A stretch of DNA of 64,000 nucleotides from an uncultured Planctomycetia bacterium (GTDB taxonomy: Bacteria > Planctomycetota > Phycisphaerae > FEN-1346 > JAACEH01). The notes under the pieces are model-generated. The model ran no database searches, was not told where the DNA came from, and saw only the letters and a list, made by a program, of their open reading frames with translations. The stretch's first letter is position 1. Each line of letters begins with the position of its first letter. The stretch covers positions 1-64,000 of the forward strand of contig CAIYVX010000023.1 in assembly GCA_903929765.1 (NCBI GenBank), read 5' to 3'. Position numbers and translations under genes: made by a program. This document shows, piece after piece, positions 28,346 through 35,050 of the stretch.

Positions 28346-28370
28346 GGCCACCCTCTTCCAAGGGAGAGGG
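28346..28370. repeat. Dispersed CACCCTCTCCC hairpin repeat, partial
   Basis: GCCACCCTCTTCC and GGGAGAGGG form part of a hairpin that recurs at about 41.4, 43.0, 51.7, 60.2, 60.9 and 62.9 kb. It lies directly after the stop of the truncated hydrolase frame. Confidence 0.7.
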
Positions 28371-28371
28371 A

Positions 28372-28620
28372 TTACTGCGGGGCGGAGATGTCCTGGGCGA
28401 AGAAGTCGAGAATGATTTTGCGGTAGGTGTCGCCGTGGCGAAGATCGACGGCGTCGCAATGGCGGCCACCGGGGACACAGATGAAAGTTCTAGGCTGGGC
28501 GGCTTGGTCGTAGAGGCTCCGGCCCTGGTTGAAGGGGACGATCTGGTCAGCATCGCCGTGCAGCACCAAGAGCGGCGTGGTGACGAGGCGGTTGCCACAA
28601 TGGCCACTTGACGGACATCC
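28372..28620 (-). pseudogene. Truncated alpha/beta hydrolase (C-terminal part only)
   Basis: The frame reads TPLLVLHGDADQIVPFNQ, the catalytic-Asp strand of an alpha/beta hydrolase, then PGGRHCDAVDLRHGDTY with the catalytic His region, and ends normally. Upstream of NRLVTTP the similarity stops, and the nucleophile elbow is absent. The gene was cut at about 28.62 kb, which marks a rearrangement at the left side of the capsid-encoding island. Confidence 0.7.
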
Positions 28621-28825
28621 CGTCCCCCCGCCACCTGGCCGCTCGCAACTGCCACGTCACCCATATACTATGACGTCTGTCCACACGAGGTCTATCCCTT
28701 CGGAGACGACTGCGTTGACGACCGAAATATTCTGGACGGCTGGACTGCTACGCCAACGTCGCGCAAGATATGACACTGGAAGGGGTTAGCGACAGGACGG
28801 AAATTATTCGAGAAGATTTTTTCAA

Positions 28826-28914
28826 TCTGCTTTACGAATAGCCCCTCCGGTGGGAAATAAGTTGTTAGGCGGGCAATAGTGCCCCCGCGACAATGGCAAA
28901 GGAGAAGAGCGATG
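28826..28914 (+). repeat. Duplicated leader, copy 1
   Basis: This copy shares CTTTACGAAT, GGGAAATAAGTTGTTAG, a hairpin and GGAGAAGAG plus ATG with the copy 47 bases further on. Its hairpin is GCGGGC-AATAGT-GCCCCCGC (28869-28888). The ATG at its end opens a frame of only a few codons, so this copy leads to no gene. Confidence 0.7.
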
Positions 28915-28960
28915 GTCTGGGGTTAGGGGCAGCACGACTTTTTTTGATGGAATTTTCCCG

Positions 28961-29054
28961 TCTCGCTTTACGAATCGGCCCTTCGACGGGAAATAAGTTG
29001 TTAGAGGGGGGTAATGGTGCCCCCCAAGACCACTGGCAAGGAGAAAAGAGTATG
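28961..29054 (+). repeat. Duplicated leader, copy 2, in front of the first island gene
   Basis: This copy ends in the RBS (AAGGAG) and ATG of the first island gene. Its hairpin is GGGGGG-TAATGGTG-CCCCCC (29006-29025). The stems differ in sequence between copies while both remain paired, which argues for a functional RNA structure. The DNA between 28620 and the first copy shows no gene. Confidence 0.7.
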
Positions 29055-29597
29055 ACGCGAATCGGGTTGACGTTCGAGGAGTACGTGGACCTCAAGTTGA
29101 AGCCGCATGCAGGGGCCGACCGGGCTTTCCACGAGGCGGCCGAGATGGAGGCGGCGCAGATGTTCCCGATGACCCTGGCGGGGGCGTCCAGCCACCTGCG
29201 GTCGCGGGGCTATGACTGCCGCCCGGAGATGTTGGAGGTGCTCGTCCGCAACGAGGTGGTGAAGCCCGCCGGCGAAGACGCCTGGTCTCAAGCGGACGTG
29301 GACGTCGCCGCCGAACACTTCGAGGAGGCCCAGATGTTCGTCCCGTACGCCGACATGTGCCTGACGTTGGGCTGCCGCTACGCCGATTTTGTGCGGCCGC
29401 TGCGCGAGGCGGCAGAACGGGAATCGGCCAAGTATGGCTGCCGGGTGATCAACGACGACCAATACTTCGTCATGCACCGCGAACCGCCCCGGGGCGTGAC
29501 CGGCGCGGACGGAGAGTACACGATCAAACCGGCGGTCATCACCTTCACGCTCTGCGACGACATTCGGGAACGCCTTGAACACGGCGAGGAGGTCTGA
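29052..29597 (+). CDS. Island protein of unknown function
   Basis: The 181-residue protein is acidic and soluble. Notable stretches are TFEEYVDLKLKP, SHLRSRGYDCRPEMLEVLVRNEVV (which could be a small winged-helix or MerR-like segment), DVDVAAEHFEEAQMFVPYADMCLTLGCRYADFVRPLREA and a beta-rich end. The ATG was chosen because AAGGAGAAAAGAGT lies directly upstream; the longer frame runs through the duplicated leader. It is followed after two bases by the sigma-like gene and is probably translationally coupled to it. Confidence 0.75.
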   Translation: MTRIGLTFEEYVDLKLKPHAGADRAFHEAAEMEAAQMFPMTLAGASSHLRSRGYDCRPEMLEVLVRNEVVKPAGEDAWSQADVDVAAEHFEEAQMFVPYADMCLTLGCRYADFVRPLREAAERESAKYGCRVINDDQYFVMHREPPRGVTGADGEYTIKPAVITFTLCDDIRERLEHGEEV

Positions 29598-29599
29598 TT

Positions 29600-30229
29600 A
29601 TGGCCTCCGAACCACAGGAACTGAAACTGACACCTGACCTCTTGGAGTACGCCAAGGCGGTGGCGATCAAGGAGGCTCCCAAACATTGCCAGATGCATCT
29701 CTCTCGCCCAACTGGTAGGCGGTCCGAATTCGATGAGAAACCTTGGGATGACGTGGTTCAGCAGGTCATTCTGCAGTTGCTAAGGCGTCCACCGAAATAC
29801 GACCCGTCGCGGGGGGCTTCGCCCAAGACGCTCATCTACATCATCGTGGTCAGGGCGCTCATGAAGTACGGCACCCGCGAGCATAAACTTACGGAGCCCC
29901 TGCAGCAATTTGATGAGACGGTGAACGTGTCATCTGAAACTCCTCCCGGCCTGACGAACGAGCAGTTGCAGACACATCAGCACCTGACCGGCAAGGGGCC
30001 GACCAAGCATGAGGAGATCGAAGCCACCGTGGATGACATGCTTCGCTTCATCGACAGCGAGGATAGCCGGGCCTTGTGCAAACTGGTGATCGAGTGCCAG
30101 GGCAACATGAGCAAAGCGGCGAAGCGTCTGGGCCTGTCCGAGGGGACGGTTCGCCATCGACTGAAGATGTTAGGTCCGAAGTTATTGGCAGCGGGATTCA
30201 ACCCGTTTGCGACAGAGGAGGAAACATGA
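29600..30229 (+). CDS. Sigma-70-like regulator of the island
   Basis: The 209-residue protein resembles a minimal sigma factor: a helical middle (DDVVQQVILQLLRRPPKYDPSRG..SPKTLIYIIVVRALMKYG) like region 2, and a C-terminal helix-turn-helix (NMSKAAKRLGLSEGTVRHRLKML, about 172-194) like region 4. It could drive late expression of the capsid gene, whose start overlaps its stop (ATGA). It may instead be a transcription activator without core-polymerase binding. Similarity is by motif only. Confidence 0.7.
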   Translation: MASEPQELKLTPDLLEYAKAVAIKEAPKHCQMHLSRPTGRRSEFDEKPWDDVVQQVILQLLRRPPKYDPSRGASPKTLIYIIVVRALMKYGTREHKLTEPLQQFDETVNVSSETPPGLTNEQLQTHQHLTGKGPTKHEEIEATVDDMLRFIDSEDSRALCKLVIECQGNMSKAAKRLGLSEGTVRHRLKMLGPKLLAAGFNPFATEEET

Positions 30230-32106
30230 CGGCAGTTGCGGAACCGGTTGAAATGCGGGCAGAAGTTCTGAACCTCGTGGCCGACGTAACCCTGAGCGCC
30301 GCCGCCGGGAGTCCTGATAAACTCCCGACGGCGAGCATCATGGCCTACGCCGGCGGCCTCATGAGGGTTCCGGCCTGGGGCGACATCGTCATCGATTTCA
30401 ACGGCCTCGACGTGTCGGCGGCAGTGACGCTGTTGAGCGACCACGATTCGAGCCGCCGGGGCGTTTTGGGGCATGGCCGAGCCAAGGTGGTCGGCGGCCA
30501 GCTGATCGTGGCGGGCACAATTTCAGCGGCGACCCAGGCGGCCAAAGAGATCGTGGCGGCGGCGAAGAATGGGTTCCCGTGGCAGGCCTCCGTCGGCGTC
30601 GAAGTGCTGGCGCAGCGGCGTGTGGCGGCGGGTGAAACGGTAGCGGTGAACGGCAGGACGATCAAAGCCCCGGCGGGCGGGTTTGCGCTCGTTACCCGGG
30701 GACGTCTGCGGGAAGTGAGTATTGTCGGCATCGGCTGCGATCCGGCCACCAGCGTGGCGATTGCAGCCGCCAGGAAACAGGAGAGGAAAATGGAGACTGC
30801 GGTGATGGTGGAGCAGCAGGAAGTTCAGACCCAGGAGGCCGAGACGGTCGAGGCCGGGCGTGTGGCGGGCATTCAGAAGATCTGTGCGGGGCGGTTCTCG
30901 GAGATCGAGACCAAGGCCATCGACGAGGGCTGGAACGAGAACCAGACGGAACTGGAGGTGTTGCGGGCTTCGCGTCCGAGGGCACCGCAGGCCCACATCC
31001 CCCAGCAGCGGGTGCCGACGGCGACGAGCCTGGAGGCGGCTATCCTGACGCACATGGGCATGACCGGCCTGGGCGAGAAGGCTCTGGGCGCTCCGGCGAT
31101 GGAAATGGGCTCGCAGATGCACGTGACGCACATGCTCGACATTTGCCGCGCCGCGCTGCTCTCGGAGGGCCAGGAAGTGCCGCATGGCCGCCTCGACCTG
31201 GTGAGGGCGGCGCTTTCGACCATGGCGCTGCCCGTGGCGTTGGGCAATGTTGCCAACAAGATTCTCCTGAACGCTTATATCGAGTCGCCGGCGACCTGGC
31301 GGTCGTTCTGCTCGACCCGGAACGTTCCGGACTTCAAGCCCAACACCACCATCCGGCCGAGCTTCACCGGCAACCTCCAACCGGTTGCGCCGGGCGGCGA
31401 ACTCAAGCATGGCACGGTCACCGAAACGACGGTGTCGTTCGCCATCGACACCTACGGCAAGTTGCTCGGCGTGGACCGCCGGGACATCATCAATGACGAT
31501 TTGGGCCTCTTCCATGACGCCGCCGCAGCCCACGGCCGGGCCGCTATGCGGAGTCTGAACGACCTGGTCTACTCGGTCCTGCTGGCCAACGCCAACGGCT
31601 TCTTTGGCAGCGGCAATGGCAACTACCTGAGCGGGGCCGATAGCGCGCTCGGGTTCGACGCCCTGGCCTCGGCCATCTCGCTGATGCGGTCGCAGCGTGA
31701 CGCCGATCATAACGACCTGGACCTGAAGCCCGCCGTGCTGCTCGTGGGGCCGGATAAGGAACCGCTGGCCCGGGCGCTTTTGCAGAGCGATTACATCATG
31801 CAAGCCGTCGGTCAGCCGATGGGCAACTCCCTGCGGCAGGCCGTGAGCCTGGAAGTGGAGCCGCGCCTCTCCAACAGCGCCAAGTTCGGTTCGGTGGCGA
31901 GCGGGCAACAGTGGTTCCTGTTCACCAACCCGGCCTTCGCCGCGATGGTCGTGGCCTTCCTGAACGGGGTCGAGACGCCGACGGTGGAATACTTCGGCTT
32001 GGAGCAGACCGTTGAACGGTTGGCCGTCAGTTGGCGGGTCTTCTTTGATTATGGCGCAGGCCTCTGCGATCCGCGAGCCGGAGTGATGAGCAAGGGCCAG
32101 GCCTGA
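30226..32106 (+). CDS. Prohead protease-major capsid protein fusion
   Basis: The 626-residue polyprotein starts with a prohead-protease-like domain (about 20-180): TLLSDHDSSR with the candidate catalytic His, FPWQASVGVEVL with the candidate Ser, and RLREVSIVGIGCDPATSVAIA, the usual ending of the S78/U35 fold. A charged linker (about 185-280) may act as scaffold. The rest matches HK97-type capsids: MRSLNDLVYSVLLANANGF, LMRSQRDADHNDLDLKPAVLLVGP, and a beta-rich end with TPTVEYFGLEQTVERLAVSWRVFFDYGAGLCDPRAGV. Such fusions are known from some phage genomes. GAGGAGGAAAC precedes the ATG. Confidence 0.85.
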   Translation: MTAVAEPVEMRAEVLNLVADVTLSAAAGSPDKLPTASIMAYAGGLMRVPAWGDIVIDFNGLDVSAAVTLLSDHDSSRRGVLGHGRAKVVGGQLIVAGTISAATQAAKEIVAAAKNGFPWQASVGVEVLAQRRVAAGETVAVNGRTIKAPAGGFALVTRGRLREVSIVGIGCDPATSVAIAAARKQERKMETAVMVEQQEVQTQEAETVEAGRVAGIQKICAGRFSEIETKAIDEGWNENQTELEVLRASRPRAPQAHIPQQRVPTATSLEAAILTHMGMTGLGEKALGAPAMEMGSQMHVTHMLDICRAALLSEGQEVPHGRLDLVRAALSTMALPVALGNVANKILLNAYIESPATWRSFCSTRNVPDFKPNTTIRPSFTGNLQPVAPGGELKHGTVTETTVSFAIDTYGKLLGVDRRDIINDDLGLFHDAAAAHGRAAMRSLNDLVYSVLLANANGFFGSGNGNYLSGADSALGFDALASAISLMRSQRDADHNDLDLKPAVLLVGPDKEPLARALLQSDYIMQAVGQPMGNSLRQAVSLEVEPRLSNSAKFGSVASGQQWFLFTNPAFAAMVVAFLNGVETPTVEYFGLEQTVERLAVSWRVFFDYGAGLCDPRAGVMSKGQA

Positions 32107-32198
32107 TCGTAATGCAGTAGCCCACGAAACGGGGGGCGGGGTTCTGATCTCCTTGCCCCGCCCCCCAACTTCTTTTTCACATCTAACCGGAGACCCAC

Positions 32199-33854
32199 AT
32201 GGTTGTCGCCGAAGAGAGGGCGGCCCCGGCGCATCTAGCGGAAATTCCGCTAGATGCGCGAAGCGCCGCCGGGCCTCAACTGCTCCGCGACTACGACGAC
32301 GGCGCGGGCTGGCCCAATGCCACCCGCGAGAAGGAACTCGCCTTCCGCAAGGGTTTCGTCGAAGAGGCCCGGCGCATCGTTCGCGCGTGGCCGGGCCACG
32401 ACGAACAGATGCATCTCCAAGAGGCCGAGGAACGCGCCGCCCACCAGTTGCGGCTTCGGGTGCGCGAGCGGTATGCAGTCTACGGTGCTGCCCACGGCCC
32501 TGGCTGCGCGGGACGCAAAACATACCACCTTGGCTACCGGCCCGGCCACGAAGTGCCCGCCGCCCGCCTGCGCGGTCGTCACCACGCCCTGGCCTATGTG
32601 ATCCAGTCCTGGGATGAGACGGCGGACTCGAAGATGTACGAGCGGATCATCCTGCCCGCGTGGTTGACGGCCGTCGAGCGGTGGGCCGAGCGCCCAATCA
32701 GGCCGGACAGAACCACGCCGCCGCCGAGGCCCATCGAGATCGAGGAGGCCGCGCCGTACCTGGCTGAAGTGGCAGAGGCGGCTTCACGGAGTGATTCGCA
32801 GGATGCGAACAAGCCCCCGGCGGATGCACCAACCGCGCCGCCGCCGTCGCGGTTGCGGTTGCGCCTCACCCGCGCCGACCAGATCGAAATGCGCCCGCCC
32901 GACTGGCTGCTCCGCGGCATGCTCGAACGCGATATGTTGGCCCTGATTTTCGGCGACCCCGGCAGCGGCAAATCATTCCTGGCCATCGACTGGGCCTGCC
33001 GGGTGGCCACGGGGACACCTTGGCGCGGCCACGGCGTCCGCGTCGGGCCGGTGCTCTACATCGCCGGGGAAGGTCGTCAGGGATTCGGACGGCGCGTGCG
33101 GGCCTGGCAGGAGCACAACGGGGTGAGCATGGACGGTGCGCCCTTGTTCGTCGCCCCGGCGCTGGCCATCTCCGATGCTCTCCAACTGGCCGACCTGGTA
33201 CAGGTGGTCGAGGCCACAGCCCCGGCCGAGCGCCCGTCGCTGGTGGTGCTCGATACCCTGGCCCGCTGCTTCGGCGGCGGTGATGAAAACAGCACTCAGG
33301 ACATGTCCCGGTTCGTGTCGGCCTGCGATGCCCTCCGGCAGCGCTGGGGTTGCACCGTGCTGGTGGTACATCACACCGGCCACGCCGACAAGTCCAGGGC
33401 TCGCGGCGCTATCGCCCTCAAGGCCGCCCTCGACGCCGAGTACCGGCTGACGAACAACGGCGGTCTGCTGCTGTCGGCCACGAAGATGAAGGAGGCCGAA
33501 ATGCCGCCGCCCTTGGTCATGAACCTGGCCACGGTGGAACTGCCCGGTCTCGTGGACGAGTATGGCAACCCCGTTACCTCGGCCGCCATTGAAGTACTCG
33601 ACGCCGACACCAGCGCGATCGTCTCCAAGGTCATGGCCGCCAAGCCGGGCCAGCGCGGCAAATGGCAGGAGGTCGGCCTGGCCGTCGCCCGACGGCTGTT
33701 GGCCCAAGGTGACGATGGGCAGGCCAGCGTGACGGACTGGCATGCCGAGTGCGAGAAAGCCGGGATGCGACAGTCCACCAGGTATCACGTGCTGGCCAAG
33801 CTGCATGCCCAGGGGACCGTTGTCGTAGACGGCGAGACGCTGGTTACAGCATGA
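32199..33854 (+). CDS. RepA-like AAA ATPase (hexameric helicase type)
   Basis: The 551-residue protein has an N-terminal region of about 210 residues without a clear domain, a Pro-rich linker (about 195-220), and an AAA_25/RepA-type RecA fold. Walker A is FGDPGSGKSFLA (about 250-260), VLYIAGEGRQGFGRR follows, Walker B is SLVVLDTLARC (about 347-357), and VVHHTGH is a sensor-like strand. The C-terminal 90 residues look like a winged helix (DWHAECEKAGMRQSTRYHVLAKL). RepA-like ATPases unwind plasmid or phage origins. A perfect palindrome lies inside its first 25 codons. The iteron block directly downstream supports a replication role. Confidence 0.85.
   Translation: MVVAEERAAPAHLAEIPLDARSAAGPQLLRDYDDGAGWPNATREKELAFRKGFVEEARRIVRAWPGHDEQMHLQEAEERAAHQLRLRVRERYAVYGAAHGPGCAGRKTYHLGYRPGHEVPAARLRGRHHALAYVIQSWDETADSKMYERIILPAWLTAVERWAERPIRPDRTTPPPRPIEIEEAAPYLAEVAEAASRSDSQDANKPPADAPTAPPPSRLRLRLTRADQIEMRPPDWLLRGMLERDMLALIFGDPGSGKSFLAIDWACRVATGTPWRGHGVRVGPVLYIAGEGRQGFGRRVRAWQEHNGVSMDGAPLFVAPALAISDALQLADLVQVVEATAPAERPSLVVLDTLARCFGGGDENSTQDMSRFVSACDALRQRWGCTVLVVHHTGHADKSRARGAIALKAALDAEYRLTNNGGLLLSATKMKEAEMPPPLVMNLATVELPGLVDEYGNPVTSAAIEVLDADTSAIVSKVMAAKPGQRGKWQEVGLAVARRLLAQGDDGQASVTDWHAECEKAGMRQSTRYHVLAKLHAQGTVVVDGETLVTA
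32229..32259. repeat. Perfect 31-base palindrome inside the RepA-like gene
   Basis: Arms GCGCATCTAGCGGA and TCCGCTAGATGCGC are separated by AAT. The stretch is translated as AHLAEIPLDAR without breaking the frame. Confidence 0.95.
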
Positions 33855-33874
33855 CGTTCCAGCAGCTCTTCCAA

Positions 33875-34066
33875 CATTCCAATTCCAATGTCCCTGTAGG
33901 GACATTGGAATTGGAATGGAAGTTGGAATGAGAGCCGAAAATTGGAGATTGGAAGTTGGAATTGGATGTTGGAATGACGGGAACGCCTTGTGCCGTAAGC
34001 ACTTACGCATCGCGGCAGCAAGGCGAGAGGCAGCAGATTGGAATGTTGGAATCCGATGTTGGAATC
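33875..34066. repeat. Iteron array with a perfect 20-bp hairpin (origin candidate)
   Basis: The block begins with perfect 20-base arms (33875-33894 and 33899-33918) around the loop TGTA. Within and after the second arm, TTGGAA occurs nine times, often as TTGGAATG or GTTGGAAT, up to 34066. No convincing gene overlaps it. Position directly after the RepA-like ATPase gene suggests a replication origin of the excised element. From 34067 to the zinc-finger gene the sequence shows only decayed-looking open frames. Confidence 0.75.
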
Positions 34067-34338
34067 GACGGGTCCGAAGCCGCTATCGCCACCATGTTGG
34101 GCGTGGTTCCTCTCTCGCCAATGGCCTCGCCGGACGGCAAGCGGAGTAGCCGGCGTCCTGCTTTTTGTTTGTTATCGCGACGCACACGCGAGGTGGCCAC
34201 GGTGGCGACGTGAGTTTTCTTGGTTCCTTACTGCCCGAAACGCAAAGAGAGGGCACTGGGAGCAGCCGCGATGGGACACAGAGTTTGTTCAAGAGCGTGT
34301 CCATTCTGCCGTAACGCGCCACCGGAGGCATCGCCGCC

Positions 34339-34656
34339 ATGTTGATGGTCCTGACCCACGAAGCGATCCTGGAGGCCACGTGGCGGCTCTACGGCGAAGG
34401 TCGCGGCTGCCATCGCCACCAGTGCCGGGCATGCGGGCGCGAGTTCTTCAGCCGACGCCCCGAGGCCTGCTACTGCCGCGCCGCCTGTCGCCAGCGGGCC
34501 TATCGCCGGCGGCTTCGGCAATCGCACCATGCACAATTTGTACAAGATGCGCATCATACAACAGGTTGTAAGATGCCCGCGCGGTGGCCATCTATAACGG
34601 GCGTTATAGATGCGCTGCCGACCCCGGTCGCGTTGGCGGCCAAGGAAACAACTTGA
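34339..34656 (+). CDS. Small zinc-finger protein of the island
   Basis: The 105-residue protein carries CHRHQCRACGREFFSRRP followed by YCRAACRQRAYRRR, a zinc ribbon with two CxxC-like pairs seen in small phage and plasmid proteins. The N-terminus (LTHEAILEATWRLYGEG) is helical. GGAGG lies upstream of the ATG. DNA or RNA binding is likely. The C-terminal 35 residues are partly encoded by a palindrome and look unstructured. Confidence 0.7.
   Translation: MLMVLTHEAILEATWRLYGEGRGCHRHQCRACGREFFSRRPEACYCRAACRQRAYRRRLRQSHHAQFVQDAHHTTGCKMPARWPSITGVIDALPTPVALAAKETT
34589..34612. repeat. Palindrome in the zinc-finger gene
   Basis: CATCTATAACG and CGTTATAGATG are perfect arms with a GG centre. It is AT-rich compared with its surroundings and could be an operator or a small inserted palindrome. 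Confidence 0.85.
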
Positions 34657-34675
34657 GGCATAGGGAGTGACGAAC

Positions 34676-35050
34676 ATGGTCGCACTGGCCACCAACATCG
34701 CAGACAGGGCTGACCTGGAGCAGGAACCCCACGACGACAGGCGTTTCGCGTCCGGCAAGACCATCACTGGGCTGAGGCCGGAATTGGCTGGACTGCGGCC
34801 ACGACATGAGGCCTCATGTCCACGGTCCGGGACGGTCCCGGACCGGCCGTTGGACATCGCCTGGATCAGCGACGAGTTGCTCGCCAAAACCCGCACCGTC
34901 TGGTCGAAAGAGTATGGGCGGGTGATCTCCGAGAGCGAAGCCATCGAGATTCTGGTGAACGTAAAGCGGCTGGCGGAAGTTCTTCTGGGTCCCCAGTGGA
35001 GAAAGAGCAGCCATGAACGTGATCATTTGGACGCGCGTGTCGTCGCGTGA
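34676..35050 (+). CDS. Small island protein preceding the recombinase
   Basis: The 124-residue protein has a poorly conserved-looking N-terminal half and a compact C-terminal segment: IAWISDELLAKTRTVWSKEYGRVISESEAIEILVNVKRLAEVLL. That segment is helical and may be a small DNA-binding or recombinase accessory domain (inference). GGGAG lies eight bases before the ATG. Its end overlaps the recombinase start by 38 bases. Two palindromes interrupt the region between the two halves. Confidence 0.65.
   Translation: MVALATNIADRADLEQEPHDDRRFASGKTITGLRPELAGLRPRHEASCPRSGTVPDRPLDIAWISDELLAKTRTVWSKEYGRVISESEAIEILVNVKRLAEVLLGPQWRKSSHERDHLDARVVA
34803..34844. repeat. Two adjacent palindromes inside the small island gene
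   Basis: GACATGAGGCCTCATGTC is an 18-base perfect palindrome. Three bases later GGTCCGGGA and TCCCGGACC form a second perfect hairpin with a CGG loop. Together they encode RHEASCPRSGTVPDR in frame. Confidence 0.95.

Noticed and set aside
30523-32523. A 666-codon minus-strand frame across the capsid and ATPase genes
   Set aside because: It is antisense to genes with clear motifs and its composition is that of a GC-rich shadow frame.
33875-34066. CRISPR array
   Set aside because: The repeats are six to eight bases long with irregular spacing and no spacers of constant length; no cas gene is present.
33916-34213. Open frames over the iteron block
   Set aside because: The peptides are simple translations of TTGGAAT repeats and have no RBS.
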